Assembly: GCA_025267735.1 (NCBI GenBank)
Contig: CM046304.1
Coordinates: 23,935,381 to 23,999,380 of the forward strand
Direction of reading: 5' to 3'
DNA length: 64,000 nt
From: Mactra quadrangularis
Taxonomy: Eukaryota; Mollusca; Bivalvia; Venerida; Mactridae
Every line of letters starts with the position of its first letter. The stretch's first letter is position 1. Shown here piece by piece: positions 1 through 10,770 of this stretch. The position numbers and the translations under genes were made by a program. Under the pieces are notes generated by a model. The model was not told the DNA's origin, made no database searches, and saw only the letters and a program-made list of their open reading frames with translations.

Positions 1-2
1 CT

Positions 3-1286
3 AACCCAGGGAACCAATTCTTAACTCAGTTACAAAGAATGTGTTTTAATTTCTTATGGAATGGAGGGCCAGATAAAATCAAAAGGACATGTGTTACACA
101 ATCTTATGACAAAGGTGGGCTAAGAATGTTGGATATAAATAATTTCATCAGTGCAATGAAATGCACCTGGCTTAGAAGAATAATGTCCACAAAATCTAAA
201 TACAATGATTTCATTATTTCTGAATACCCTTTTCTATCAAAAATCTCAAAATATGGTGGGGACTATATGAAGTCAAAACTAAATACAATAGGAAATAGCT
301 TTTGGAAAGATGTCTTAATAAGTCTTATAAAATTAGAAGAAAATTCAATGATCAATAAAACATTTTGTCTAACATCACCTTTATGGCATAGCTCCTTTTT
401 TAAAATTGGGGGTAAAAGTTTCTATTTTAAAAATTTTGAACAACAGGGGGTTTCATTTGTAAATGACTTGATTAATGAAAATGGTGATTTTTTGTCTTTT
501 CATGATTTTCTAAACAGATACAATGTGAGAACTAATTTTTTGCAATTACAAAGTGTAATCAATTCTATAAAAAAGGTTTTGAACAATTTGGATGTCACTA
601 CTCCTTTTGAGACTATCAGTCCACCTTTCCAACCTACTTTAATAAAGATTGTTTTTGAAAATAAAAAAGGTTGCAGGTTAATATATGACACTATTTTACC
701 AAAATTGAATTCAAAGCTCAAGTCAGAAACCAAATGGGCAATTGATTTGAATCTACCTGAAACATTTCCATGGAAATTAGTTTATAAAATTCCATTGATA
801 ATAACAAGGAATTCAAAACTACATTGGCTACAATACCGTATAAACCATAGAATTCTAGGCACAAACCACTTATTATTTAAAATGGGTATCAAAAACGATG
901 ACTCTTGCTCTTTTTGTAATTCTCATTCAGAAACCATTTCTCATCTTTTCTACGACTGTCAATATACATATAATTTTTGGACAGAAGTTAAAAACTGGAT
1001 TTGTCAAGAGTTTAATCTCCCGGCAATACAATTAACTAAATCTGATACTCTATTTGGTAATAGAAAGTTGTCTCAATCTATTAATCTAATAATTCTGTTA
1101 GGTAAAAGTATCATTATGAGATCTAAAAGTAGGAACACTAGACCAAACTTAAATCATTTTATATCTCAGTTAAAAATTTACATTACAAGTGAAAAATTTT
1201 ACTTCAGTAAAGAAGGAAGAATAGATAAATTTTTGAAAACCTGGCACAAATACGAAAGCCTGTGGACTCAACCAACCCAAATGTAA
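3..1286 (+). CDS. LINE reverse-transcriptase ORF2, C-terminal part (5' end outside window)
   Basis: The reading frame is already open at base 3, so this is the downstream part of a longer ORF cut by the window edge; the first ATG at 39 is internal. The protein shows the post-polymerase region of L1/Tx1-type non-LTR retrotransposons. An FLWNGGPDKIKR-like segment and a GGLRMLD motif lie near the N-terminus. A zinc-binding tail of the form C-x2-C-x7-H-x4-C (CSFCNSHSETISHLFYDC) lies near residue 290, followed by the usual FW. This tail is typical of the domain after the reverse transcriptase. About 415 codons are uninterrupted, so the copy may be fairly young. The endonuclease and catalytic RT core are not in the window. 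The clade assignment (L1/Tx1-like) is by motif memory only. Confidence 0.85.
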   Translation, partial: NPGNQFLTQLQRMCFNFLWNGGPDKIKRTCVTQSYDKGGLRMLDINNFISAMKCTWLRRIMSTKSKYNDFIISEYPFLSKISKYGGDYMKSKLNTIGNSFWKDVLISLIKLEENSMINKTFCLTSPLWHSSFFKIGGKSFYFKNFEQQGVSFVNDLINENGDFLSFHDFLNRYNVRTNFLQLQSVINSIKKVLNNLDVTTPFETISPPFQPTLIKIVFENKKGCRLIYDTILPKLNSKLKSETKWAIDLNLPETFPWKLVYKIPLIITRNSKLHWLQYRINHRILGTNHLLFKMGIKNDDSCSFCNSHSETISHLFYDCQYTYNFWTEVKNWICQEFNLPAIQLTKSDTLFGNRKLSQSINLIILLGKSIIMRSKSRNTRPNLNHFISQLKIYITSEKFYFSKEGRIDKFLKTWHKYESLWTQPTQM

Positions 1287-2637
1287 CATGACTTTTTTTT
1301 ACATTATACGTACTATGTAAACTTAATGTTTTTCTACAATTTAATTTCAGAATATACTGCTACCATGTTATGACCAAACCATTATCACCAGTTGTTATAA
1401 AATACTTGGAAAAAGACTTGTGACCTTTACTAAGCTTAGTTTATTGTATTCACATTGTTTTGTAAGAATAATAAGAAGATTAAATAATTTGATTGAAAAT
1501 TATTATAACACTATTTCATCACATATGTATAAACTGATGTTTAGGGGTTATCTTAAGTATTTAAGTAGTATTTATAAGAAGAAATTCTTGAAACATTGTT
1601 CTTTCAAAATGTTTATGTACATGCATATTGTTAATCTTTGAAGAGCCACCATGTAACTACAAAGTAGACTCTTTCACATCCTTCAAAAAATGGGAGACAG
1701 TTACTTCATAATGTTTACGTACAAGAAAACTGTACGTTGAAGACATACTGTATTTATTCATAAATATTATTACATAATTTAAAATATGAAAACCGTTGAT
1801 TTATAGTGGTGTTTGTACAAATAGTAAACAAACCATATTCCATGAGGTCATACTGTGACGGTACTTTTAAATTGTAGTTACACGGTGGAATTCCATTATC
1901 ATCATAGTATATATGAATATTGTTTGCTCAAAATGTTTCCGTACACGTATAATACAGATTTTATTCAATAAGATAGAACTTGACTTCTTACTATTTGATA
2001 TGTTTGGTTATTGATATTTGTCATACGTTGTATTTGCTAGAAGCTTGACTTAATGTCTTACATCTTATATGATTATATTCATTCATAATATGTACATATA
2101 TATCATAAGTCATATTCTATTGAGTCAGGACATAAATCTTTATATCTGGCTTTGGAACTAATATTTGCTGTCTTAGTACATATATATTAAAGGATATATT
2201 CTGTAAAGTGGAACAAAACTTCTAACGCATTGATGCTTGTGAGGTCTGAATTATAATGTTTATAACATATATACTATTGGTGAAATTCTATTTTATATAA
2301 GCTTAATCTCCTTGCATCTTAATGTGTATGAAGATTGATTCATAATGTTTATATTCTTATATGTATTGAGCCAAATATAATGGAAACATGACCAAACTAG
2401 TACTTATGTATATATTTTAAGTTACACTCTATGAAGTCAAAACTTTAAAGATCTTAAAGTGCATTTAGAATGATTTATGATACTTACATGCATGTACAAT
2501 ACATTGTATATGTTATATTCTGTATGGAATGAGTTATGAATGTGTCTCTATATGTTTTACATTGATAACCACTGCTCATATGTTAATAGTTATGTTTATG
2601 TTATTTTTATAGTAATAAATAATTACAAAAAAAAATT
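1287..2637 (+). mobile_element. Probable 3' tail of the LINE
   Basis: This AT-rich stretch follows the LINE ORF and has no credible ORF; the short open frame at 1420-1641 shows no recognisable motif. It ends with AATAAA near 2613 followed by a run of nine A (about 2627-2635), as expected for a LINE 3' end. The length of about 1.35 kb is long for a LINE 3' UTR, so another insertion may lie inside it. Confidence 0.45.
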
Positions 2638-2866
2638 TCTCATACATCTCTTACGGTGCATTTGTTGCTAGTTAGGATTATTACTTTGTGAAACTTTGTC
2701 TTAGCGACCTATTAACTTTGTGACTTTGTGACTCTTTTTTGTGTTAGGAATATTGTTATTCAATGCTTAAGTGCCTACTTATTAAAACTGTGATAGAAAC
2801 ATATTCTTGGACTTAGTGATCTTATTTTAGTATTATCTTTTTCCACACTTGTTTAAGCACAATATC

Positions 2867-3028
2867 ATGGAGTATCAATTTAAGTGCTGCGGCTGTTGTC
2901 ACAGAGTGGCTATATGCAGAGGCTGTAATGCGCCTACCTACATGAGAGGCGTACCGCTTCATAATACATGTACTCCCAAGCAAAAATCCGAGTTTTTGAG
3001 AGTGTTCAAAAAATTACTCTATCTTTAA
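2867..3028 (+). CDS. Small Cys-rich ORF, 53 codons, unrecognised
   Basis: An ATG at 2867 opens a 53-codon frame ending in TAA at 3026-3028. Residues 7-20 hold CC-x-CCH, then C-x2-C, with a further Cys near residue 37, a spacing that could bind zinc. The C-terminal third is basic and hydrophobic (KSEFLRVFKKLLYL). I do not recognise the family. It could be a lone exon, a remnant of a transposon-encoded zinc-finger protein, or chance. The flanks (2638-2866 and 3029-3726) hold nothing else I can name. Confidence 0.3.
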   Translation: MEYQFKCCGCCHRVAICRGCNAPTYMRGVPLHNTCTPKQKSEFLRVFKKLLYL

Positions 3029-3726
3029 AAGCTAATATCTCAAGTTCAAAGTTAGTTAGACACATGCAACCAGTTTAAATTTTTCTGAAGTCTTTTCTGT
3101 CCATAATATGAAATATTAAAGAAATTTTACCGTTTCTAAATTTTTTTTATAAGAATCTGTATAATATTACTATAATGAAACTGCAAGAGAATTTATAGCG
3201 AAAAATTACGTCAAAATGGTAAATTACAGATAATACTCTTTTATACAAATATGTCATCTAAATTGGTACTGGAGATAGAAAAATGGATGTAGAACTCTGC
3301 ATTATCATATGAAAACCTTCTTTTTACTGAGTTTTGGCTGGTTTGAGGGAAATATTAGAAACTTACAACTTAACACTTTTTTTCGTAAAACATTCTGACT
3401 AGTTAGGAATAACGTAGTCAAATACTTTTTGTATTAGAGACTCTTGGTTGACTATCAAAGTTTTGACTTGTTAACACATTTAAATGTCCATTCTGACCAG
3501 CCAGAAAAATATCAGAGGAAGTTGAGCAGGCGCGTTAAACCATATCCTGCCGTGTTTTCTGCAGTAGTTTTGCATACACATTTTGACACCAGACTTAGTA
3601 ATGTTGGCACATTTTGAGCCTTAGCTTTTAAATAATGCTGATTATTGTATCATTTACGGTATAAGTAGACAATAATCAAATTGAAAACAGAAAAGTACAA
3701 CGATATTGTCTTCATATGCCTCACAT

Positions 3727-3936
3727 GGGCGGTTCTAGCGGAGGGAGGGAGTCAGGGGGGTCCGGACCCCCCTAGAATTTGTCCATTAGTGTATTTCTTG
3801 CTTGAAAGTCATTTTTAAGTAGTATGAAGCGATTTTTCTCGTTGCTTAACATATAGTTACCCCCCTCTAGAAAAGTTTGGACCCCCTAGAAAAGTTCGGA
3901 CCCCCTCCCTAAAAAAAAATCCTGGATCTACCCCTA
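3727..3936. mobile_element. Short hAT-like MITE, G/C-run rich
   Basis: The left end GGGCGGTTCTAGC and the right end GGATCTACCCCT are imperfect inverted ends of the GGGGCGGATCTAG type often seen in non-autonomous hAT elements. The inside holds a GGGGGGTCCGGACCCCCC palindrome and repeated blocks of TAGAAAAGTT(T/C)GGACCCCC. Flanking 8-mers CCTCACAT (3719-3726) and CCTCACTA (3937-3944) agree at the first six positions, which fits a decayed 8-bp target duplication. The overlapping minus-strand open frame with many Gly is not a gene. Confidence 0.55.
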
Positions 3937-4066
3937 CCTCACTATATTCTACCGCATACCAAATTGCTGAATATGGCGAAGTGTTGTGCGTCATAGTATA
4001 GAGGAGATATCTTCTAGCGGTTGTGATGGCAAATTTAAATCGCAAATACAAGATGAAACAGTGCAT

Positions 4067-4718
4067 TTTACACCTGTATACACATAATTAACCCAATAGT
4101 TATATGATCCTTTACGACATAACATTGTTTTGTCGATAAACTATCATTTTTACATTAACGGACTCGACGGTCACGCTGCCTAGCTTCTGGTTTCGCCATT
4201 TTCGGAAAATGTGTTACACTATGACGTCATGGAAAAACCGGATCGCGAGGTGAAAACTACTAAAAATAGCAATTACGAAACTTGACGACGACAGCTTTTC
4301 GGGTAAAACCGGATTATACCGAATGTCGAAGTTTACCAAAGTTAGTTACAGTTCAAGAACCTTAAACTCGTCTGAATCTTAAACTATAAAAAGGAATTGA
4401 GAGGCAATAAATTCAAATGACCGGAATTGTATTTATAAACACTACTAATTCCTAGCTAATCAAAAAATCAATATTTCTTCCTAATTTCAAAATAGACCTT
4501 GATCAAATATCAAGCTTTACCATCGCGTTTTATGATATGTACGAATGTTCTCGTATGAACGAGAAGATAAGCTAAGGCTTAGCTTTTCAATTTTTCTTCT
4601 AGACGAAAAATACAAGCCGGCAAGTGTTTGATCGACGGCTAAGTAATAAGACATAGTTCCGGTACGGTGATTTTAAATCGTATGCTGCCTAGCAAATCAA
4701 ATAAAAAATTTGTCAATA
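4067..4718. other. Non-coding stretch downstream of the ankyrin gene
   Basis: No coding frame is supported here. It holds a short palindrome around 4572-4590 (AAGCTAAGGCTTAGCTT) and serves as the 3' flank of the minus-strand gene ending at 4719. Confidence 0.4.
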
Positions 4719-7400
4719 TTATCGACGGCGTGTAAAAAACCAAAAAACCCAAGAAAGCAAAACACTATAAAAAATTATGACATAGTCGATAATGTACCTT
4801 ATCTCACTAGCAAGTGTAACTTGATAAGAATAAGAGACTGTAACGCTTTGATTGAATTTGATAAACATTTTATTGTCGTTAGAAATAGCATAATACATAG
4901 GATAACGTTTGAGTATGTCTACCTTATCCCAATTAACTTTATTAAGATTTTGTTTCTCAGTAAAATAAGGCAATGAATCAGGTAATGGATAATATGCAAG
5001 TAAATGAGCCAAGCCACCTTTCTGTGGACAAACATTGAATAAAGACATTTGTTGTAAAAAAAGGAGCTTCTTATCTAAAATATGACGTGAACTTTTATGA
5101 CAAGTGTCATTCAGAATTCGCCTAAGGAACAAAGGAAATAGTTCAGTCCTTTGGTAAACAACACTTGTCAAAGCTGGCGTGAACCCAAACACATCGATAC
5201 AGTTCATTGACTCTGGGTATAATCTACTTATGAAGACTGCTGTTGCATTTGAACCACTTTGAATGGCTGCAGTCAGAGGGTCAGTCTTAAATACAATCCA
5301 CCATTTATCTAAATGTTGGCCTAACCTTTTGGCTTTAGATATTTCATGTATTGCACTTGAAGACATAGCATCAGATATACATTTGTATTTGACACCAATT
5401 GATACCAACCATTCAACTATGTCGACATGATTGTTTTTACCAGAATAATAAAGGCAATCAAAGTCAAAAATGCTATAATTGAATTTGTACATAGTTTGAA
5501 CGACTTCAAGATGTCCACTTACACAAGCAACATGCCCAGCATGCATCCCGAGGCTGTTTTTAACATGAAGTAAAGACTGATTTTTTCTTAAAAGATATTC
5601 TACAACACTCAAATGACCATGTTGTGAAGCAATGTGTAAAAGACTATAACCAGAATAAAGCACATGCTTCATCTTGTCTAACATATCAAAAACATTTGAA
5701 GAAATGTTGACATTTCTACGGGTTTGAAACGTCATATCTGCACCTTTACGTCGCAAAAAATCTAATTGCTTGACATTACCTTCCGCGGCTGCTACAAAGG
5801 CTGCAGTAACTTTGTTTCTATTTAATCTATCAACAAAATCAATTTGTGGTAAAACAAGCTTCAATGGATTAACCGATTTTGTGTGCAATATGATTTTATG
5901 TAATATATTTTTATTCTTGCTAATTTCTGTACTTATCTTTTTTGAAGAATTGAATTGTTTGTGGAGTTCTATGTCGTTAGAGTCACTGACATGGATAGCA
6001 AGATTAACTAAATCAACATGTTTACCTGAGTTCACTTTACTTAACAAATACCTAGCTATGTAAGAATGGCCCCTTTCTACTGACAATCGATAATACTTGT
6101 TTGTTTCACTGTTAAGCCAGACTTTAAGACCTTGGTTTATAATACGAATACCCATATTAGTATTTAGGAAAAAAGACAACTTATGAAAACAATTGTCATA
6201 CTCCAAATAATTCATTAAAACATTGTTCGCGTTTAGAATATTGTAAATGTCATCTTTACCTATTGGATTCACAGTTGAACAAATTATTTCAAGAATCATT
6301 TTTGGAATTTTATAAGCTTCAGCAGTCTCAAACTGGCGATCAAAATTTATTTCGTAAACATTCGCAATATCAGAAGGTAATTCGGGAATAACACTTGAAT
6401 CCGGGTATGAAAGTAGCCAAGTGACAGCTTGTACCACAAAAACAAAGTTTCCATCACTTTTGTCAATAAGCTCATTCATCGTACGAGATTTATTTGGTGA
6501 AGATGGTAAGGTAATGTCAATGTATGCTTTTATATCTTTTTTATTTCTAAGATCATTTGGTTTCAGATAGTGTAGTTCCATACTTCTGAAGCTTGACAAA
6601 TATGTTTCATTTCTTGATGTTATGACAAATTTAAACCACAACGGAAGGTTCTTGAATTTAATACGGCTGATCAATAACTGAAGTATATCACTTTTCACAG
6701 ACATAGTACACTCGTCAAGTGCATCAATTATGTAGATCCATGGTTGGTCTTGAACGTCCTTTAAATGTCCCAAAGGATCCACCACAGCTTGCTTAAAACA
6801 TGCTATAGGCTCTTTATTGCACCCTTCCTTGTCAAACAGTAATGAGTTTTCCGGCAGCATATTTATTATGTTCCCAAATTGTGCACTTTTCAGCACAAGA
6901 AATCCAGCTAAACGTAATATAAATCGTCCAACGTTATGAGTTGCTTTGTCATCGAATTTGCAAATATGAAATCCGAAGATGTGTTGTCGAATATCTCCGA
7001 CATGTATCTGTTTAGATTTTGGACATATCAATTCTGATACGATTGCTGATTTTCCGTACCCCATCTCCGCAACGAGAATGACACCATTTCTGTTTGACTC
7101 GTTTGAATAAGATATCAAAGAGATTTGTAGATCATTAAAGAGCCATTCCCGCCCCACAAAACTAGAATGATCACTAAGGTAAGGAAGCATTGGTAGATCT
7201 TGATGAACTGGAATATGATACTGTTCAGAAAGACAACCTGAAATATGTAATTGAAGTCGCAAAATTGCAGGTATGGATTCGAAATTTGGCGAACTCTTTA
7301 CAGCAAGAAAACATTTAACGAAACTTTTTTTGGCCTTTTGGCAACAAGACAAACATTTAAATACATTTTCATACATTCCAAAGCTTTGTAGGGAAAGCAT
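4719..7400 (-). CDS. STAND/NACHT-like ATPase with ankyrin repeats and C-terminal membrane anchor
   Basis: The 893-codon frame is one long exon, typical of TANC/ANKRD50-like STAND NTPases that are numerous in molluscs. Residues 81-91 read FVGREWLFNDL, the entry to the P-loop domain. Walker A is AEMGYGKSA at 111-119. Walker B is WIYIIDALDEC at 221-231. A sensor motif FKFVITSRNE follows at 257-266, and KSDGNF at about 314-319. Ankyrin repeats lie at about 525-660, the clearest being YSLLHIASQHGHLSVVEYLL. The last 25 residues form a hydrophobic helix ending in FFTRRR, so the protein is probably tail-anchored. Proteins of this class act as switch-like receptors or scaffolds; the ligand is unknown. 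An in-frame TAA sits two codons before the first ATG, so either translation starts there or the 5' end is joined by splicing to the exon at 7555-8356. Confidence 0.8.
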   Translation of the reverse strand: MLSLQSFGMYENVFKCLSCCQKAKKSFVKCFLAVKSSPNFESIPAILRLQLHISGCLSEQYHIPVHQDLPMLPYLSDHSSFVGREWLFNDLQISLISYSNESNRNGVILVAEMGYGKSAIVSELICPKSKQIHVGDIRQHIFGFHICKFDDKATHNVGRFILRLAGFLVLKSAQFGNIINMLPENSLLFDKEGCNKEPIACFKQAVVDPLGHLKDVQDQPWIYIIDALDECTMSVKSDILQLLISRIKFKNLPLWFKFVITSRNETYLSSFRSMELHYLKPNDLRNKKDIKAYIDITLPSSPNKSRTMNELIDKSDGNFVFVVQAVTWLLSYPDSSVIPELPSDIANVYEINFDRQFETAEAYKIPKMILEIICSTVNPIGKDDIYNILNANNVLMNYLEYDNCFHKLSFFLNTNMGIRIINQGLKVWLNSETNKYYRLSVERGHSYIARYLLSKVNSGKHVDLVNLAIHVSDSNDIELHKQFNSSKKISTEISKNKNILHKIILHTKSVNPLKLVLPQIDFVDRLNRNKVTAAFVAAAEGNVKQLDFLRRKGADMTFQTRRNVNISSNVFDMLDKMKHVLYSGYSLLHIASQHGHLSVVEYLLRKNQSLLHVKNSLGMHAGHVACVSGHLEVVQTMYKFNYSIFDFDCLYYSGKNNHVDIVEWLVSIGVKYKCISDAMSSSAIHEISKAKRLGQHLDKWWIVFKTDPLTAAIQSGSNATAVFISRLYPESMNCIDVFGFTPALTSVVYQRTELFPLFLRRILNDTCHKSSRHILDKKLLFLQQMSLFNVCPQKGGLAHLLAYYPLPDSLPYFTEKQNLNKVNWDKVDILKRYPMYYAISNDNKMFIKFNQSVTVSYSYQVTLASEIRYIIDYVIIFYSVLLSWVFWFFTRRR

Positions 7401-7554
7401 GTTTTAGCATATCAAAACAGAAGTAAATGACATTCTTTAGTTTTGGTATTTTTCTAGTAAACATATTCATTTTTGATTATCTTTATAACAATCGACAACA
7501 AATATTCACAGCTTTGAATACACCTACATAATACTTCATATTGTTAAAATACTG

Positions 7555-8356
7555 TTAAAATACTCGAACAAAATTCTCACCTTGTTCTATGTAATCGTAA
7601 TTGGGAGAGCGAGTATACATCGCCATGAGAAACGCAAAAACACTCAAAACCATGGATCGTATTACAACGTTTACAACGTTCGTCCAAATTCTTCCACATA
7701 TCAGTTTAATTATGGAATAGGCTGATTTTTTTCGAGCGTCTTTTTGTCGTCTTTCAATGTTTTGTACCTTCTGGAGACATTGTTCTATATTGGTTCCCTG
7801 TGTATTAATTATTTCTTTTGTAACTATATTATCCTCTTGGACGATCAGGAGACATTGTTCTGTATTAATTTGCCGTCTGTCCATTCCTTCATAAAGTTGC
7901 TGAATGTAATTTTCGAGGTTTCGTAATTGTTTGTCCTCGCCAACTCCCTTCTCAATGTTATCTAAACCTTGCAAAGCGTCACTTGTATCTATTGTTTGAG
8001 CTACGTCATTATCTTTTAAAAGATCTCTGAATGTTTCAAAAGCCTTCGACATGTATGTCAGTTTTGAATAACAAGAACCGTTACGATCTAACGAATTCTG
8101 TTCTTTTACTTTTAGAACTCGTTTAATAAGAGACGGCCTTATTTCACATGTATTCATATTACTCCAGATATAACAGGCTGTATTCAGATCTTGATAATTT
8201 TGTCCATTCCTGGGCGTAGTGGGAATGAAAACTTCTATTATGTTGAAAGGATCTTTAGGCCAATCACCAGAAGAAACCTTTTCCCAAACAATACGGTGCG
8301 CGCTACTGTTGCAGTTCTCTAGATGTTTTCTCCAGCCTTTACAGGAATTACACCAA
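7555..8356 (-). CDS. CXorf38/HEPN-like exon with membrane segment, probably 5' exon of the STAND-ankyrin gene
   Basis: A splice acceptor (TTTCTAATTGCAG) ends at 8357 and the frame is open from 8356, upstream of the first ATG at 8157. The N-terminal part has C-x2-C-x-GW, then WEKVSSGDWPKDPF and an EVFIP segment. This pattern is one I associate with CXorf38-like (DUF4559) domains, a HEPN-type fold; the RN-x4-H motif typical of active HEPN proteins is not evident. A Gln/Glu-rich region likely to form a coiled coil follows. Then comes a hydrophobic helix near VVNVVIRSMVLSVFAFLMA. The frame ends with TAA at 7555-7557, but a consensus donor CAAG/GTGAGA lies at 7581/7580, so translation may not reach that stop. 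The neighbour at 7400 is in the same orientation 155 bases downstream. I could not find an acceptor of matching phase, so the joint is unresolved. A first exon further upstream is expected but was not identified. Confidence 0.6.
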
Positions 8357-8694
8357 CTGCAATTAGAAATCAGATTAAGTATTACATTTTGTACTTATAC
8401 ATCCAATGGTGTATTGATATTTTAATGTTTTGGCATTACACTTTATATGATTGACTATACGTATATATTAGTTAAATAGTCTTACTTTTTACTAGGAACT
8501 TTTAGTATTTAACATTATTTGACATTTGTAGTACTTATTCGGGGATATGTAACATTAAATAGGTTTACTCGACTCAGGATTAGTTATGCCGATCATGATA
8601 ATCGACCAAGTTCGGTTTTATCTTCTCTCGCGTTTACTTCATAATAGAAGAACGGAAAAAACACACGATACATCAAGAAAATTGATTTTTCTAG
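8357..8694. other. Putative intron or upstream region of the HEPN-like exon
   Basis: An AT-rich stretch with no supported coding frame lies between the acceptor at 8357 and the minisatellite. On the minus strand it would be intron, or promoter if transcription starts close by. Confidence 0.3.
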
Positions 8695-9231
8695 GACGAA
8701 TGCAAGAAAGGCTAGTTTGTGATAGTGATTAAATGATTTGTTTAAGACGACTGCAAGAAAGGCTAGTTTGTGAGAGTGATTAAATGATTTGTTTAAGACG
8801 ACTGCAAGAAAGGCTAGTTTGTGATAGTGATTAAATGATTTGTTTAAGACGAATGCAAGAAAGGCTTGTTTGTGATAGTGATTAAATGATTTGTTTAAGA
8901 CGACTGCAAGAAAGGCTTGTTTGCGATAGTGATTAAATGATTTGTCTTCGACGAATGCAAGAGAGGATAGTTTGCGATTATGATAACATGATTTGTTTTA
9001 GACGACTGCAAGAAAGGCAAGTTTGTAATAGTGATCAAACTATTTGTCTTCGACGAATGTTAGGAAGGCTAGTTTGCGCTTGTCATCAAATGATTTGTCT
9101 TTGACGACTGCAAGAAGGCTAGTTTGCGATAATGATCAAACTATTTTACTTCGAGGAATGTTAGAAAGGCTAGTTTGCGATAGTGATTAACTCTTTTGGT
9201 TTTGACAACTGTAAGAGAGGATAGATTGTAG
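8695..9231 (+). repeat. 51-bp minisatellite, about ten copies
   Basis: The unit begins GACGACTGCAAGAAAGGCTA and contains GTGATTAAATGATTTG. The start-to-start distance between the first two units (8695 and 8746) is 51 bases. The first five copies are nearly identical, alternating GACGAATGC and GACGACTGC. Later copies become divergent toward 9231. Confidence 0.9.
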
Positions 9232-9611
9232 TGTTGGGGCGATATAACCATATGTCGATATGACGATACTGCATCGTGATAGTACCGCAAACTATCGATA
9301 CATGACTATAGTTACTTGTTATCATGCTGAAATGATAGCTGAATACATTTATGTGTTTCATGTCAACATGATGTTTTAATGGAACTGATATACCTCTAAA
9401 AAGGTGTTTTTATTAAGGGCACATTATTCTCAATTTTTGACACATGTGTGAAGTAAATACTAATACAATAGTACTACTATTTTGGAAAGTTGTTTGCATC
9501 CTTGTGTCTTTTTTAAGCATTTGGCATGTGTCATAGAGCATATTAACTATTTTTATACATATCATAAAATAATGCTACAATCGTGATACGTATCATGATT
9601 AAACTAGCTGG
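9232..9611. other. Sequence interrupting the minisatellite
   Basis: About 380 bases unlike the 51-bp unit separate the two minisatellite blocks. It is rich in ATCGATA/TATCGT-type words near its left end (9240-9320) and has ATCGTGATACGTATCATGAT near 9580, which suggests an insertion. No clear terminal inverted repeat or target duplication was resolved. No gene is seen. Confidence 0.35.
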
Positions 9612-9850
9612 CGATTACCAGTTTACGATAGTGATCAAATGATTTGATTTGACTTCGACGAATGTTTTAAGACTGTAAAAGAGACTAGTTTGCGATAGTA
9701 ATCATAATTTGTCTAAAACTACTGTAAGAGAGGCTAGTTTACGATAGTGATCATAGTTTGTCTAAAACTACTGTTAGAGAAGCTAGTTTGCAATAGTGAT
9801 CATAATTTGTCAAAACTACTGTAAGAGAGGCTAGTTGACGGTAGTAATAA
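9612..9850 (+). repeat. Second, diverged block of the minisatellite
   Basis: Four to five units of the pattern GAGGCTAGTTTACGATAGTG-ATCATAATTTGTC-AAAACTACTGT repeat every 45-50 bases. They are clearly related to the array ending at 9231 but shorter and diverged, so the array was probably once continuous or expanded separately on each side. Confidence 0.75.
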
Positions 9851-9986
9851 TAATCCTCACAGATTCATCCCCTAAATACCTTGTAGCAATGCAAATACTA
9901 ATATCAAGTGCACTCACAACATAAACCTCCTACATCACTAGCAAATTCTGTGTATCGAACCTTCAAAAAAAAGAAAGACCGTCTTT

Positions 9987-10770
9987 GTGAAGCAGTCTCA
10001 GTTTTACTTTTTGGAAGGGTTTTTTGCCCCATAAAATTCCTTTCTATGTCAGCGCTCTGCGAAATTTGAAAAGAATGAACAACACCTTCAACTCAATAGA
10101 AATCAATGAGTCAATGCGACCAAGAACATGGTGCAGCAGAAAAATATGTATATTATCAAACGTAGATGAGTTGAAAAAACTGACTTTAACAAATACTTAA
10201 AATTATGAGATTGAATGTTTTTTCGCATTAATCAAAAATTATTCTGTGCACGAAGGGAAGATTTTTTGTATTATTGCGAATTAATATCTGCCACACGCTC
10301 GTCAGTTTATAACACAACTTTAGTGGTAGATGGACAGGTTTAAAAGTTAAGCAACGAAATATAAGGTTAGTGGTAGGATGGATGAACGTTATGTATTATT
10401 GTTAGCTCGTTGCACTTTACGTTGTTGATGGTTATTTTTATTGTTTAGGCCACAACAAATTGATCAAATGTTCGTCGGATTTCCCGCACCTTAAAATCCA
10501 TAGCGAAAAGAATTGTTAATTGCCGCACATTGAAATTTGTACCGCATCAAATATTTTGGAAGTCAAAATTATTTGGCATGCGACCAAGTAGAATTCCACC
10601 GAAAATAATTAATTTGAGTTCTAAATATCAATATAAATCAGCACAATTTCACTGTTACGGTAAAACAGTAATGTATTATTGTTAACATACATCATTAGAA
10701 AATACAATGACACAATCCTTTGGTCAGAAATATGATAACTGCACTCTGTCTTCGACCTTAAAATAATATG
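9987..10770 (+). repeat. Dispersed repeat, copy A
   Basis: Most of this stretch is closely similar, in the same orientation, to 58909-60180. Shared landmarks include CAACACCTTCAACTCAATAG, a TTAAGCAACGAAAT word, a CGCACCTTAAAATCCA word and GACACAATCC. The two copies differ by many small indels and one 489-bp insertion in copy B. Its class is unknown; no coding frame is supported, and the short minus-strand frame at 10724-10906 is not convincing. Confidence 0.75.

Noticed and set aside
3857..4066. Gly-rich protein on the minus strand
   Set aside because: It is a translation of the G/C-run MITE at 3727-3936.
8219..8425. Plus-strand 68-codon protein
   Set aside because: It lies opposite the start of the HEPN-like exon, which is better supported by splice signals and motif.
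8695..9231. CRISPR-like array
   Set aside because: Units are contiguous 51-bp tandem repeats without unique spacers, in eukaryotic DNA.
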